Source: Silene latifolia
Taxonomy: Eukaryota > Streptophyta > Magnoliopsida > Caryophyllales > Caryophyllaceae
Direction: 5' to 3'
DNA: 64,000 nucleotides
Assembly: GCF_048544455.1 (NCBI RefSeq)
Contig: NC_133534.1
Coordinates: forward strand, 225,088,292 to 225,152,291
Part shown: one piece after another, positions 31,150 through 44,402 of the stretch
Numbering within the stretch: position 1 is the stretch's first letter
Layout of the letters: the number at the start of each line of letters is the position of its first letter
The notes under the pieces: generated by a model
Database searches by the model: none
Seen by the model: only the letters and a program-made list of their open reading frames with translations
What the model was told of the DNA's origin: nothing
Program-made: the position numbers and the translations under genes

Positions 31150-32370
31150 TTAAAGAAGACTTTCTGATGGCCTGGGATGAAGAAAGAAACAGCTGAGTTT
31201 GTGGCCCATTGTTTGACATGTCAGAGAGTTAAAGGGGAACATCGACGACCACAAGGTAAGATTCAGTCTTTAGAGGTACCTGAGTGGAAGTGGGAGTCCA
31301 TCTCCATGGATTTTATCGTGGGTTTGCCAAAGAGTCAGTAGGGTAACAACATGGTATGGGTTATAGTGGATCGACTGACCAAGTCAACTCATTTTGAGCA
31401 AATGAAAGATACATCGACTAAAGCACAATTAGCTATGGCTTATCGGAAGAATGTGCTAAGGTTACATGGGGTGCCTAAAGATATAGTATCTGACAGAGAT
31501 TCGAGGTTTATCTCAAGATTTTGGAAAGAGTTGCAGGAGTCTTTGGGAACGACATTGAAGATGAGTACAACATTTCATCCTGCTACAGACGGTCAGACAG
31601 AGAGAACAATCAAGACTCTTGAGGATATGTTGCGAGCTTGTGTGATGGATTTTGGTGGTAGCTGGGAACATAGGTTAGATTTGATTGAGTTTTCCTACAA
31701 CAATAGCTATCACACTAGTATTCGCATGGCGCCATTTGAGGCCTTATATGAGAGGAGATATAGGAGTCCGATTTGTTGGGACGACAGTGCTGAGACAGTG
31801 GTTTTAGGACCAGAGATGGTACATGAGATGGTTGAGCAGATTAAGATGATCAGGGAAAGGATGAGAGCGGCTCAGGATAGGCAAAAGAGTTATGTAGATC
31901 TACATCGCCGGGATATAGAGTTTCAGGTTGGGGACAAGGTTCTTCTGAAGTTGTCTCCTATGCGTGGGGTCATGAGATTTGGGAAGAAAGGCAAGCTGAG
32001 TCAGAAGTTCATAGGACCGTATGAGATCTTAGACCGGGTTGGAGAGGTTGCTTACCGTTTGGCCTTACCGTCTGCTTTGGAGAGAGTGCACAATGTGTTT
32101 CATGTATCTCAGCTGCGGAAGTATGTGAGTGATCCGTCACATGTGTTAGAGGCAGAGAACATAGAGCTAGATGAGTCCTTGTCTTACCTTGAGGTGCCTA
32201 AGCAGATCCTTGACCAGAAGGTTAGGAAGACTAGAAATGGTGAGGCAGTCTTGCTTAAGATTCTTTTGTCTAATCATGAGGTTGAGGAAGCTACATGGGA
32301 GGCAGAGGAGTCCATGAGAGAGCGCTATCGGTTCCTTTTTGATCAGGTATGTATGGTTACGGGGACGTAA
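31150..32370 (+). mobile_element. Integrase and chromodomain-like tail of the gypsy element (broken)
   Basis: An HHCC-type zinc segment ([17 protein letters not shown]) precedes the DDE core, seen as VDRLTKSTHF, SDRDSRF and the FHPATDGQTERT block. GPYEILDRVGEVAYRLALP is the GPY/F module. The end, VPKQILDQKVRK to EEATWEAEESM, resembles the chromodomain of Tekay-type elements that targets heterochromatin. Coding is interrupted. Confidence 0.85.
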
Positions 32371-32600
32371 CCTTATTTCTTTTAGGGGGGTAGGAGATGA
32401 TCGCGAAGAGTTTTTGCATCTTTTTATGTTGTTTTTGGTATAGTTAGTAGTGGTTTGAGTCGGGTTGAGTTTGGTTGGTAGTATGTGTTGGAGTTTTGTG
32501 TCGCGTTTTGTGTTGTTTGTTGTGTCGGGAGTGTGGTAGTATGTTTTATTTGGTTGTGGTTTGAAATTTGGGGACGAAGTTCTTTTTAAGGAGGGAAGAC
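32371..32600 (+). other. 3' untranslated region and polypurine tract of the gypsy element
   Basis: GT-rich non-coding sequence ends in AAGGAGGGAAGAC (32588-32600), a polypurine tract directly before the 3' LTR that would prime plus-strand synthesis. Confidence 0.75.
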
Positions 32601-33988
32601 TGTAATACTACGGTTTTATGAGTCTCCGGGTACTCTATCGAGTGGGCCTTACTCTGTCGAGTAAGGGTGTTTTGATTTTAGAAAAAAGTATTTTGCTTGT
32701 AGGGTACTCGATCGAGTAGCCTGGGCACTCGATCGAGTAAGTGGCACTCGATCGAGTACGTTAGTTACTCGATCGAGTAGGTCGGTTAACGGGTATTATT
32801 TTGACGGGTTTTGTTAATAACACAGATTAGTATATAATTCATATCGTCTTCTTCCCTAAACACTTTTACAAACCTAATAATCTTAAAAAGGAGATTGAAA
32901 CTACGTTGTTCGCGTCATCCGTGTTATTGGCAAATCCCGGAGCTTGAGAGGTCGGATTTCATCGTTCTTTGTGTCCTTGTGATCCTTGCGTCAAGGGTAA
33001 GATCTACATACCAATTTTATAGCATTTAATTAACTTTGTTTAAACCCTAATTTGGGGGATTGAGGGTTTTTATGGTTAGTTGTGCTAGTAGTAATTATGT
33101 GATCATGTGATAGGAGGAGGATTCATAGAGGAGAGGTTTTGATATAGCTGTTGAGATCGTCTACTTGTGTTTGCATTCCAGGTAGGGTTTCCCTACTCAG
33201 TATTAGTCACATAATGTGGTTTGTTGTTGATTGTGATTGTTTTAAAGTATCATATTCATATTGTGACGGTTGTTGGATTTGGTTATTGTTGATTGTTGTG
33301 ATTGTATCTGTCTGTGTTCTTCGGGGTGCGTCCCTGGCTGAGTGGAGTCACTTGCGGGAGTGGTTTCATGCCCATTATTCGCCTTCTGTGGAACCCGCCA
33401 CAGAAGGGATGTGCACATTAATGGATTTGGGTTTATCGCTCGACGGAGATGAGCGGGGCTTAGATGGGAACGGCTGCGGTCCCCCACTGGCGGCGAGGAG
33501 TAACCTGTTGCGATGGGTACTCTGGCAGGGCTACACACTGTAGTGTGTAGTCAGTTTTCAGGAGTTGGTGATGGAGTTCGGGTTGATGTGACGATTGAGC
33601 TGTGTTGGTTTCTGTCTTATTGTGATTATATAATTGTGTGATTAGTACTTACCCCGTCGTTGTTTTGTAAAACTGTGGTGATCCATTCGGGGATGGTGAG
33701 CAGTTGTTAAGCAGGTATGATTAGAGGCATATGGGCTAGCTGGGATGTGTCACCACGAGCTGATTAGAGTCTTTTTATCGTACTTGAGTAGTTTTAGACA
33801 TTTGGTTTTGAGGACATGTATTATACTTTTATCAGTTTGGATTTGGATTGTAATCGCTTTAAACTTATTACTATTTAAATTATGTTTCGTTATTGTCATT
33901 TGATTATCATTGCCTCGGGAAACCGAGATGGTGATATTTCTATACCTGAGTGGTCCTGGTAAGGCACTTTGAGTATGGGGGTGTCACA
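32601..33988 (+). repeat. 3' LTR of the gypsy element
   Basis: 1388 bp, near-identical to the 5' LTR. The four palindromes start at 32706, 32727, 32746 and 32767, keeping the same 21-19-21 spacing as in the 5' LTR. It ends GTGTCACA followed by the ACTGT duplication. Confidence 0.93.
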
Positions 33989-34108
33989 ACTGTTCTTATA
34001 TTCAATCTTTTTGTTACCCTAACAACCGTGACAGGTATTGCTTAGTCAGATAATAGTTCCAATGGTGAAGATGCTTACTCAAATAATAGTAGTTATAGTA
34101 AGATGCAA

Positions 34109-34259
34109 CTAGTGGTGCCCCCCTGGGGATGAAATTTTCGAAGTTTTTAGTTAAATTTCTCGAAATGTTTTCGAGTATATCTTATGAAATTAGTCGTTCG
34201 CCCCCCTAAAATTTTTAGCCCCCACCCCCACCAAGTTCAAATCCTGGCTCCGCCATTGA
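34109..34259. mobile_element. Candidate short MITE, about 151 bp
   Basis: ATGCAA occurs on both sides (34103-34108, 34260-34265). The right end reads back as TCAATGGCGGAGCCAGGAT, a terminus common to plant DNA transposons, and the left end AGTGGTGCCCCCCTGG is only partly matching. Superfamily is uncertain (hAT-like by duplication size). Confidence 0.4.
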
Positions 34260-34265
34260 ATGCAA

Positions 34266-36930
34266 TAGTATTCATAGTAACATACCATTTCTTGTAAGGA
34301 CATTCAAAGATGATGTATTGTTAAAGGGCAATAGACTCAAATTGGGAAGGGGAAGGGAAAAAAGGAGAGATAATAGGCTCACGTCGTCTCGCTTTCTTTT
34401 GAAGTAGTTGTTGTAAACGAGCCGCCTGAACCACTTTGAGCTCCTCTTGGATGCGCCATATATTGAATTGGCACTCCCACTACTCATGTAGTCCAAGAAA
34501 TTCCAGAGTTCTTCCCCGCTCTTAAAGCAAAACAAACCACATATAATCCCATTGAGCCCGGTTTTGGACCTTCAAACAATTTGAGGTCCAAAACAAAAAT
34601 CGTCTAAGAACATGTGGTACTTTTTGGCCTAGGATCCTCCTATGAAGAGTTTGGAGCACTTTTGCCTATGATCTTTTGTCTTGAAAGTATTTGAATCATG
34701 TTCAAACAAGGGAAGTAAAACCGGGTGGGCCAAGGCTACACGGTTTGCAATGTCAAGTACAAGGGTCGCTTTCAAGCTTCCTAATTTGTCCAAGACAACT
34801 TCTTGCCTCCTCCTTACATGCTCTAGCTCTTTTACACTCTTTTGGCCAGCCCATGTGAAGCTTCCAAGCTTGATTAATAAGCATTGTCCCATTAGTTTAC
34901 CTTCTTGTTTTTTCTATTTGAATTTCAACTTGTGTAAGAATTTATGTAAGGCCTTGGGGCCACTTTTGTACCGGTTTTTCTAGGGTCTTTTGGACCGTTA
35001 GATGCTAGGATGGGTGAATGGTGAGGATTGCTTAGCTTGGTCTATAAAAGCAAGGCTTTTCCTCATGTAAAATTCAGATTTTATGAATGTTAAACACAAG
35101 TTAGAAGCTTTGCTTTCTACTAATCTTCTTTGCTTAGTGCTAGAAAACCCTATATTGCTTAGTGCTTAGAGTTGAGTGATTCCATTGCTTAGTGCTTGGA
35201 TTCCTCTTAGGCTTAATCTAGTGGCTTAGTGCTTAGATTAAGTCACATCCCAAGTCACTCAATTCTAATAATTACTTGCAATCTCAATTCCATCGTGTTA
35301 ATTCGTGGTTTCAAACAGTTCACCCGAGTGTTCAAAACGAGTCCCAAAGTTTCTGTCCAAATTTTAGTCCTTTTTAGCACAATTAAACATTCTGTTTCAC
35401 TGTACAAATTGAGTCTTAATTGTCCAAAATTCGAGTCTTGAGTGTTTCACTTCAAATTGGTTATCAGAGCAAGGTTTAACACAATTCCATTGTTGTGTTA
35501 GTCTTGGGAAGAAGCCTTTCTAGTGAGTTCATACTACCCTAACTACATCCAAAAACACACAAACAACCATGAGTGAGGAAAGACTACTCGGTATTGGGAA
35601 CCAAGTGAGTAAGTGACCAAACTCTCGGAGAAATGTGACCATGTGTTGGATACTCTCAATATATCATGACCAACATTCCAACAACAACAAAGGAAGGAAG
35701 ACCACTCCGTGGTAGGGAAAGAAGCCATAGCCGCATAGAAAGAGAGCAAGCTCATGGAATGCAAGAGCCATACTCGGATTCAAGAGTCCTCAACAAAAAC
35801 TTAAAGGTACAAAGTCCTAACCTTCATGATAGCTTAAATCCGGATGTGGGTCTTAACTTAGTAACATGGAGGATGATGCATACACAACCCCAACCCTTAG
35901 AAAAGGACCAAAGACAACAAATATTTCGGTCTAGGTGCACCATAAAGGGGAAGCTTTGTAATTTAATCATTGATGGAGGGAGTTGTACCAATGTAGCATC
36001 TAGTACCCTTGTTGAAAAGCTTTACTTACCCACACAAGACCACCCATGTCCTTATAAATTGAGATGGCTCAAAAAAGGGGTCGAGGTGAGGGTTGATAAG
36101 CAATGTTTAGTACCCTTTTCCATTGGTAAAAACTATGTAGATGAGGCTCTTTGTGATGTTTTACCTATGGATGCTTGTCATCTCTTACTTGGTAGACCTT
36201 GGGAGTTTGATAGAGATTCGGTACATCATGGGAGGGATAACACTTACACCTTCAAATTTGGCTCAAAAAAGATTATCCTTTCACCATTACCACCACCTAT
36301 CAAACCAACAACACCACCTTTCATGGTTGAACCGTCAAGAGAGGTCTTGCTAGTCAATGAGGCCGAGATGTTACAAGAGTTGAGAGGGGAAGATGATATC
36401 TATGTCTTAGTGGCCAAGGACATGTTTAGAGGAAACAAAATGACCCTCACATTAGAAATACGAGAGCTCCTTGATGGCTATGAAGATGTGTTTCCTAGTG
36501 AGCTCCCAAGTGGCTTGTCTCTCCTTAGGGACATTGAATGTCAAATTGATTTAATTCCGGGTGCTACACTTCCCAACAAAGCCGCATATGAGAGTGATCC
36601 AAAAGCTTCTCAAGAGTTACAACAACAAATTGGGGAACTTATGAGCAAGGGTTTTGTGAGAGACAGTCTTAGTCCTTGTTCCGTCCCGGCCTCGCTTGTG
36701 CCAAAAAAAAAAGATGGGTCTTGGAGAATGTGTACCGATAGTAGGGCCATTAACAACATCACTATTAAATATAGGTTTCCTATACCTAGACTTGATGACA
36801 TTCTAGATGAACTAAGTGGAGCTCAAGTGTTCCCAAAAATAGATTTGAGGCAAGGGTACCATCAAGTGAGAATCAAGGAGGGAGATGAGTGGAAAACGGC
36901 TTTCAAGACTAAGTATGGGTTATATGAATG
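34266..36930 (+). mobile_element. Truncated Ty3/gypsy element (fossil)
   Basis: Leader/LTR-like sequence runs to about 35455, with TATAAAAGCAAGGC at 35042 as a possible LTR promoter. TTGGTTATCAGAGCAAG at about 35457 is the probable primer site. Most of gag is missing. The protease region (KGKLCNLIIDGGSCTNVAS, then LLLGRPWEFD, about 35940-36200) and the N-terminal half of RT (RMCTDSRAINNITIKYRFPI, KIDLRQGYHQVRI) follow. At 36930 it is cut by a copia LTR and its remainder is not found on the other side. The element is old and broken. The left boundary is approximate. Confidence 0.75.
35133..35250 (+). repeat. TTGCTTAGTGCTTAGA short repeats in the gypsy leader
   Basis: GCTTAGTGCT recurs five times within about 120 bp, at about 35132, 35158, 35189, 35224 and nearby, separated by ATTCC- and AGATTAAG-type spacers. 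It is a small irregular minisatellite in the transcribed leader. Confidence 0.75.
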
Positions 36931-38233
36931 TGTTGGAATAAGTGTCCTCCGACAATAATGCGATCACAACTGTCGATCATAATGATCACATGTTTAAATC
37001 TCATTTTAAGAATACATGTGGGATGTAATATTTTACAGTCAACTGGTCCACACATATCGGTAATAATTGGCTGACTAGAGTTTGACATTACTGTCGTGCG
37101 ACGGTGATGATCAGTCGATCCCCTTAGGTCATACCTATAGGGAAATACTCTTAATTGATTATTTAATTAATCGTATGCCGATACGGGTTAATTAAATTCC
37201 TTAAAATTGACGAGTGATTTTGTGAGTAAAATTACGTGTCTTTTGTAATTTGATTAAATAAGATCCGGTCTAAGTAATCGAATTGTTTTATTACTTAGAT
37301 TAATTTATTGTTTATGAAACAATTAAAAATAGAATGAATAATTTATTATAAATACAAGTTGTTGTAGTTTATAATTATATGACCCATTTGGTACAAGTAA
37401 TTATGAATTACTAATTATTTTTGTATGTGACATATTTAAATTATATGATAATTTTTAATATGTTAAAAATACATTATAATGTAACATGTCAAGTAACATG
37501 TCACTATGTCACAATTGACAAATGACAAAAATAAAATGGACCACCATGTTATATGGGTGACCGAAATTGGAGGGGTTTTAGGGTTGTTTTGTTTGAATTA
37601 TTTTATTCTACAAACACAATCATAACCCTAGGGTGTAGGCATGCAAGGCTAAACATCTTGAAAAGAACAAACCTAAAACTAGGGTTGCATGCTAGTCTCT
37701 TGTGAAGAGCAAAAATAAAAGGCATTGGGCATGCTACCCAAGGCCAATTTTCCGGCCATCCATGAGAGAAAAAAAGAAAGAGTTTTCTTTTTAATTTTTA
37801 TTATTCATTCTAGTCTATTTTTATTATTCTCTCTAGTTTTTGAGAAGAAGCTTAAGAGCAAAATAAAACTCACACATTACTCCCTCTTGAACCGAAATTT
37901 CAAGAGCAAAATAACAATTTGTTTGTGTCATTTTAAGGAAGGATTTTATTAATACTAGTCTTATGTTAATAAAATCTATTAAGGGTATTCCTTGGTATAT
38001 GCTTTTGGGAGAGGTTCTAATTTGAACCTTATTCATCCATTGTTGGAAAGCTCAAGATCTAACAAGAAGGAGATCTTGTTGGTGCCCAAATGGCCGAAAA
38101 TAAGATGGTGAGAAATCGATTTTTCCATCTCCTTTTATTAAGTTTGCATGCATAAGATCATGTATTTATTTTATGACCAAATAAATCAATTCATATATGA
38201 ATATATAAACTTATGAGATTAATGAATCTAACA
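36931..38233 (+). repeat. 5' LTR of the copia element
   Basis: 1303 bp. The flanking five bases on the left are GAATG, inside the RT of the gypsy element at 34266-36930. The first about 827 bp match the truncated 3' LTR at 44403-45229 almost base for base. Confidence 0.85.
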
Positions 38234-40900
38234 AGCGGTATCATGAGCCTTAGGTTGTTTGCATGCAAATCGGTTTATGGTTTTTCCGAGTTATAAGATT
38301 AACATACAAAACTAATTAATTTGGATTTATGAAGATAAACCTAAAAATAACTTTGAATGTTAAAAGTTTCTGGTCCTAAGTGATTTTTAGTACATTTTGG
38401 TTTATTTATGGATTTTATTGTTCATTTTATATATTATTGGCATTAAAATGTGATTTTTATGATAAAAATGTCATTTTTGGACGAAAAATAGCTAAACTTC
38501 GAATTTTTCAGTGGTTTTTGTATATGTTTTCACATATATTATCTACTGATGGCCTGTAAAGTTTCATGTTAAAATAAGTTGTTTTGCTCGAAATATGAGT
38601 TTTATAAATTAAAATCGTATTTAAATGGGTAAATAGGTTAATATGAGTTATATTTCGAATCTAGTCATGGAAATTTATTATGTTGTCACATGCAATTTTA
38701 CAAGATGTGTGTAAAATATTTGGCTATAATGAAGTCTTTTTGTATGATTTATGAATTTTTGATGAAAAATCACATAAATAGTGACTATAATTAGTAATAA
38801 TGCTAAAACATACTTCATGACTAAAGAAAAAACGTCTCATGTTGCATTTTATCATATATTTCAGATCTAAAAGTGAAAAGTTGATGAAAATAATTTTTCT
38901 CATGTTTTTATGGTCATATTTGTTAAAACCGATAAACCGCAACATTATTTTTCTCGATAAATTTTCGAAATTTTTAACCTAAGTTTTGAACATTATGAGT
39001 GTCATGGTATTTTTCCAGAATGTTTATGAGTTTAAATTTCAAATTTTGAAATTATTTGAAATTTTTATAATTTAATTTGAAGTTTATAGTATAATTTTGT
39101 ATTTTTGGGTTCATTTATGAACAATATTAAGAAATCAAGTTTAATTATCGTCAAAATATTAGTGGAGACTAATTTTTGAGTCCTAAGATGGTTAGGGTAA
39201 TTAACTTGTACATAAATATGAATTTATGTAATTATTGTGATTTTAATAAGTTAAATCACGCAAATCCGTAAAAACCGATTACTATATGATATTGGCTCTT
39301 AAAAAGGCGATTTAGCATAAAATCTAGTATGTTCATAAATATTATAATGCTGCATTTTATTTATGATTGTCATATTTTAATTTTATGTAATTTTTGAATT
39401 ATGTAATTTTACTTAGTATGGCCTTAGTTTTAATTGGTATTACCCGAAATGTATGGGAATATCGATTCGGTTGTAATTATTGTGATCTCGTATCACCGTT
39501 TTGTAATTTAATAGATTTATTTTTATTTTAATTACAAATGAATAATAGGAAGTTATGTAATTCATTTTGTAATTTAATAATTCTGGAGTTCCTTGAAGAC
39601 GGTGCCATTCGAGAAGACGGTCCATCAAATAAAGTGTTGCCTTGAAGTGCGTGCCAAGACCGAAGTTCAAGGGACCAAAGGAATTGGTTTCCGAATTTGT
39701 AATAGTTTATTAGATTTACTATTTTAGGAAGGCCATACTAGGATTTTATTTTTATGCTTTGCATTTTATTTATATGTTGCATGCATCGCTAAATCGCCAT
39801 AACTAAACATGCATTTTAAATCGAGTTTATCGTCCGTGTCAATTACAATTATCGTAGTTCACCGCTTTAGTTCACTTAAAACGTGATAGATAATAAATTG
39901 ACATGACCTCTCGCTAAAATAAACAATTGAGAATTAGCCTTACCAAAAAGTAGAAACCATGAAAACCTATTTCGTGAGGGAGTGCGCTCGGCCACACCGG
40001 GGTACAAACGTTGTTACGTAGGGGAAGTGGGTGATAAATGTCTATCCACCGAATTCATGTTGATAAGGGATGAATCGGCTACACCGTGCCCAAGTTAATG
40101 TGAATTTGGATCATGGAACATTTATTCGAAATTTGGGTTGAACTCAACAAAAGTATTCTCGACCATAGCCGGATGTGTTTTGGGCTAAAGATAAATATTA
40201 ATGTAATTTTATCGACCAAGAGTTCTAAAAGTAGAATCGATTAAAGAGTTAATCCACCGAGTTATATTAATAAGGGATGAATCGGCTACACCGTGCCCAA
40301 GTTAATATGAATTTGGATCTTGGAATCATTTATCATAGTTGGGTAGAGGTCACTATGTAAATGCTTTACTTGTTATTATATTTACAAGTATTATTATAAC
40401 GATAAATGTTTTTGTTTTCATTATTCCGTTATCGTATTGTTCTATTTCTTTACCTCAAATTATACGATATCATTTCGATTTTAGTTCAAATCTCCATTAA
40501 AACATCGTAACGAAAGACAAAATTTGAATTTTCTTCTAAAAACCTCGTATTATCCATTGAAAGGATCTCTTGTGAAGAGTATAGATAAAAGTTATTCGTG
40601 ATCAAAAGGGTTTTTGATTCTTGACTAACATATCTACTTACAATAAATAGTTTCTCATATGCTTAATTGAGTTAAGTACTTTGAAACGTTAAATCTTTTT
40701 GGTTACTAGATTTGTTAGAAATCGTAATTGACCAAAATACCGCAACCACTTCAATGAAAGTTTTAAGATTAAACAAACGAATGAAGAGTAGTCTTCATGA
40801 ATTTCAATTTTGCTTCTCTTAGCAAAAACTCATTGAAATGAGTGGGAGCATTCTCTTAAACTGTTAAGAAAAGGATAAGGTTTAAAGAAGTAAAATTAGA
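38234..40900 (+). other. Non-coding leader of the copia element
   Basis: About 2.7 kb without a meaningful reading frame. Near 40075 and 40262 a segment GGGATGAATCGGCTACACCG recurs as a diverged direct repeat of about 100 bp, with GTGCCCAAGTTAAT following. No gag is recognisable. Confidence 0.5.
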
Positions 40901-43900
40901 ATGGAATTGATACAAGGTAATGGTAAAAGTTAAGTTATTGAGAATAACGATACTAAACCTATCAATCCCGACCGATAAAGTTTCCATTGTCTTAATTGTT
41001 GGACGCTAGAAAGGAAACTACCCCAAATTATTGAAGAATCAACAAATTAGTTGTGGGACATCTAATGAGACCTTCTTCTTTAAATGTTTATTTGATTGAC
41101 ATAAATTTTGCTAATACTACTTCGTCAATATTAGAAACCGGTGGTGGTTTTCATCATTGTATTTGATACATAGGATGATTAGAATATGACGACTAGTAAC
41201 AATGATGTTGAGAGATAGAGTCATTGTGTACTCAATCTAGTTTTTGGGTTTAAAGTTGTACTTAATTGTGACTATGAAGTGCATAAACTCTAAACAAGAA
41301 TATAAACTTGTTAAGATACAAAGGAGGTTTCACTTTTGTGACCCTATACACAACGATTTGATGTATGGCTATCCCATTATCAAGGTGATTATATTCTAAA
41401 CCAAACTAGAATGATATATCATGTAGATGATGCAAGACTCAAATTGGTAACGCAAGATTAAACTTTAAATTCTGGAATGATGAACGTAAAGAGTTATTGA
41501 GTACTCTTAGAACCATTAAATTGTTAATCTTATGGTATATGCTTATCTTGTATTCAAAGCAAGATGTCTCGTGCTTTTTGGTTGAAAAGGAGATCGAGGA
41601 TGTAAACCATTGATCCAGAATAGGTTGATCATTTTCTTTTACCAACGATTTAAGTTGACACTAATGTGTTCACTTCATAAGGTAAAAAGAGAAATCTTTG
41701 AAGAAGTTCAAAGAGTTCAAAGAATCATGATTTAGTCGTGATGGGATTATCAAAGTAAAGACTTTGATATAAGCCAAAGGAAATGTGATATAGTATCACA
41801 AATTAATCTCTCTTAGCACGCATTATGGGATAATGTGTGGTTGGATAAAGAAATCAAACGCTATTCGATATGGTTTGGACTTTAATCAAGTTACTTTGAG
41901 TTACTTGATCCTTTTGGGAATTTTATCATTTTGTCTAAATTATTTTTCCACTAAATCTAAATCAATTCATATGAGATATGAAAAAGTAAGGTACCATGCT
42001 TGTAAGTTTTCACAAGAAACAAATGCTCATTTTTCTTACAACAATCACGAGTACAACGGGTTTGTGGCTCGTGAAGCTGTCTTTCTAGAATACAAGTTTA
42101 TTTCTAGAAGACAGAGTGGGAGAAAATATTCAAGAGCCACAAAAGAATTGTGTCAAAAATTGTATGAAATTGTATGTCGCAAGAAACTATATTTTCTTGG
42201 CTACATGACGTTGTTTCTTCGAAACCTAGGAGGATAAATTCATCACTTGTTGAAGATGATGAATTTATGTTACTTTTAAGAAAGTAAAGAGCTAACAACT
42301 TACAAAGAAATTGTTTGATTCAAGTTACTTCTGGAAAGTAACGAACATATGACTTACATGAGAGTGGTTAAGTCACAACTCAATACAAGGCTTAGAGCCA
42401 TGAAAATCCGAAATAAATTCCAAGTGAATTATTAGATATCAAAGCTTGATTGGTAGCAAAGGGTTTTGCACTAGTTGAAATGCTTAAGTCTATTTGGATC
42501 TTCTTAGGGATTGTGTTTCATTATGATGATATATATATAGCGAGTGAATCTAAAACTCATTTCTTCAATTAAAGAAGGAATGTATTCGATACATGTGATG
42601 TGTTTTGTAGATTCTTGCAATCCTAAGATAATGTGAAACTTAAGAGAGGGTCTTAAGTAGGACATCAATGAGTTGGAATCAATGTTTTGATCATGTTATA
42701 AAACTTTTCTCGATAAGGTCGAGAAGTCGTGTTTATACATGAAGTTTAGTGGGAGTTACGGAAATTTTAATTAGTCTTATATGTGGATGACATATTGATC
42801 ATTGAGAATGATTTAAGACTTTTGGAGTATTATAATACATCTTCAATATCCGGATTTATGGAGATCAATCCACATGATATTAGCGTCAAATAAGAAGTCT
42901 TATGTTGATAAGATTCATGACTAATTCAATTGACTTGAACATATTTGATTGATTCCATTTGCTTCCGCTGCCGGATCAATTAAATAAGTAATGATGTATA
43001 ACACTTCATATACTTTGAGTATGTTGAATTGTTTCAAAATCGAATTTAAGTAATAGTTACCAAGTAGCCATATAGATTATTCTTAAGTGCTTGAGGAAGC
43101 ATTAAGGATGGAAAGTTAAGTGTTTTTGATGCAATTAACTAATTTGTGTAAGGGTGTTACACAAATGACAGTTGAGATTGCGAAAGGTTTCAGACAAAAC
43201 CATATTCAAAACACATGAAGATGGTTAAGGAACCATTGTGGCTATGTTATTATAAAATAGATTTGCTAGAATCGTTCTAGGCAATAAAGAACAATGAGAA
43301 ATGCTTACAACGGAAATTGAGTACACTTGCAATCATGAGATGTGCAAGAGGATGGATCCCGCACACTGTGAAAACAGTGGGAGCTATTCTAAGGCTAGAG
43401 AGCTTATGTCTAGATTGGATCTAGACACGTACTCAGAAAGTTTTGTGATGCAAATGTATACATTACAAAGAAAAACGAGTATGTAGTAAGGTTGAGTAAG
43501 GTACAAGAAGTTGATAAAACCTACTAACCAAAGCCTTCTCATAGGCTTAACATGATGAGTCATGTCATATGTCATTTCAATTGCATTGAGATGAACAACT
43601 ACAGATGAAAATGGATTATTAAAATATGAAGTAGTAATCAGGTATTGACTATTCATATGTGATAATCACATTTGTCGTTCGAGTTTTTAAATCTAAAAAC
43701 TCCTTTTATACTTTGTTACATCCAAACGGGTTGTAGAGACAATATTGAACCCCGTTAAAGTGAACTCGGATTAACATGGTATTTGCCCATAGTAACTTGT
43801 ATGAGGTGACGTCTCGAAGTGACTAGAGTGTGATGCGATTGATGGCAAGTTCAAGTGCCATAGAGTCATGTGAGATGACTAGTCGATCACATAGGCAGAC

Positions 43901-44402
43901 TGTTAGGAACACTTTATCGGGCCTTATGACCGCTTATAGAGTTCTGGCAAATTTATATAGCCTGGTCGTAGCGAGAGCTACTATAGTATTCTAATGAGTC
44001 AATTCTTTGACTAAAGACTGTTCGCCTAAGGTGGCACAGTTTCAGATTAACTTTGATTTATGTTACTACGACCTTCGTAAATGGGGTCAAATGGGCATAT
44101 TTTGGGTTATGATGGCTGTGGCTAATCAAAGGGAATAGTGCGATAGGAATTGTCCACTCCTTGTCAGGGTTAAAACAATATCTCAGGGCCACTCGAGGAG
44201 TAATGAACTGGAAATGCGTGGCCACGCTCGAAAGGTATCTATGGTAGATAATTCTGGTCAATCAGTTATTCTCCAGATCGAGGAAACCACTCTCGATATG
44301 ATCACTTGTAAGTACGACTTGAAAGACACCTTGCATTGAGTGGGAGATAGTAATAGGACAAGAGAATTGGTGACGCACACTTGTCGAGGACAAGTGGGAG
44401 AT

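Larger units (their letters stand above)
25548..33988 (+). mobile_element. Ty3/gypsy LTR retrotransposon, full length, broken (Tekay/Del-like chromovirus)
   Basis: The 8.44-kb element has two LTRs of nearly 1.4 kb (25548-26933, 32601-33988), both TGTAATACTACGG to GTGTCACA. A perfect ACTGT duplication lies at 25543-25547 and 33989-33993. The order is LTR, initiator-Met-type primer site, leader with palindrome array, gag, protease, RT, RNase H, integrase, chromodomain-like tail, polypurine tract, LTR. The domain order with integrase last defines Ty3/gypsy. The LTRs differ by an estimated 2-3% by eye, so the insertion is fairly recent. gag reads through, while pol is interrupted in roughly half a dozen places, so the copy is dead. 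Confidence 0.93.

Noticed and set aside
34272-34535. Minus-strand frame of 87 codons
   Set aside because: No domain is recognised and it overlaps leader sequence of the truncated gypsy element.
41833-42237. 134-codon frame in the copia interior
   Set aside because: It lies in decayed copia pol and has no host-gene signature or plausible exon borders.
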